DNA from: Albidovulum sp. bin36
GTDB taxonomy: Bacteria; Pseudomonadota; Alphaproteobacteria; Rhodobacterales; Rhodobacteraceae
Direction of reading: 5' to 3'
Length of the DNA stretch: 37,139 nucleotides
NCBI GenBank assembly: GCA_002238565.1
Contig: MPMP01000049.1
Coordinates: 1 to 37,139 of the forward strand
Shown here: positions 37,033-37,139 of the stretch, piece after piece
How the letters are laid out: every line of letters starts with the position of its first letter
Position numbering within the stretch: position 1 is the first letter of the stretch
Translations under genes and position numbers: made by a program
Notes under the pieces: generated by a model
Databases searched by the model: none
What the model saw: only the letters and a program-made list of their open reading frames with translations
Told to the model about the DNA's origin: nothing

Positions 37033-37139
37033 ATGGCTTGGACCGAGGCCAATCAGGCAAAGTATAAACGGACGGACGATTGCCGTCAAAACAATCTGAC
37101 TGATGAGGAATGGTCGCTGATTGAACCTATGATTCCGGC
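37033..37139 (+). CDS. IS5-family transposase, N-terminus, cut by window edge
   Basis: The frame from ATG 37033 reads MAWTEANQAKYKRTDDCRQN, then NLTDEEWSLIEPMIP, the typical start of IS5-family (IS427-like group) transposases (LTDEEWALIEPLLP). It is open to the window end, so completeness cannot be judged. The element's left end probably lies near 36957, about 76 bp upstream. Confidence 0.85.
   Translation, partial: MAWTEANQAKYKRTDDCRQNNLTDEEWSLIEPMIP

Noticed and set aside
1..37139. CRISPR array, rRNA or tRNA genes
   Set aside because: No regularly spaced short direct repeats and no recognisable rRNA or tRNA sequence were found on reading both strands; a software scan was not possible.

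Overview
The window looks like an accessory, defence-rich and heavily eroded part of a bacterial chromosome, probably from a proteobacterium. I lean towards a host-associated alphaproteobacterium because of the IS5/IS427-like, IS630, IS21 and IS1595 remnants and the EcoR124-like restriction genes, but no rRNA or housekeeping gene is present to settle this. Coding density is low outside a few long genes. Many genes are broken by stops, frameshifts or lost start codons, which suggests relaxed selection and recent mobile-element activity.

Layout. 1-5112: a surface-type lipoprotein gene with its own terminator, an intact short-chain dehydrogenase, and long stretches with no convincing gene. 5113-14267, minus strand: a tightly packed operon reading RNase H-like exonuclease, DUF429/nucleotide-kinase fusion (broken), an adenylosuccinate-synthetase-like fragment, a 59-aa ORF, an 883-aa protein with disordered repeats, an Ig-like domain and an L13e-like tail, and finally a 1399-aa DEAH helicase with a DUF1998-type cysteine cluster. 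The last two overlap by 8 bp and resemble the two-gene helicase layout of Druantia type III, without a secure match. 14268-18824: remnants of a DUF4338 protein, two serine recombinases, a NYN-domain protein and an IS1595 transposase, plus two small intact genes.

19147-30304, minus strand: a defence block. A large SIR2-domain protein of Dsr1 type is followed by a type IC restriction-modification operon (hsdM, hsdS, prrC, hsdR) closely resembling EcoR124I/EcoprrI. prrC, the anticodon nuclease normally held silent by this restriction complex, carries a stop at codon 20, ahead of its Walker A motif. hsdM, hsdS and hsdR look intact.

30305-37139: a mosaic of a second type I R-subunit remnant, a roughly 860-bp block present twice in direct orientation, a frameshifted HipB-like repressor behind three 27-bp-spaced palindromic operators, IS630 and IS21 remnants, an intact Gly-rich probable membrane protein, and the start of an IS5-family transposase. 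In the second copy of the block, the third operator is cut at what appears to be the IS5 junction.

How the genes may work together: SIR2 protein and restriction system would form layered phage defence (NAD depletion and DNA cleavage). The helicase operon may be another defence unit, with exonuclease and nucleotide-handling genes upstream that are now decaying.
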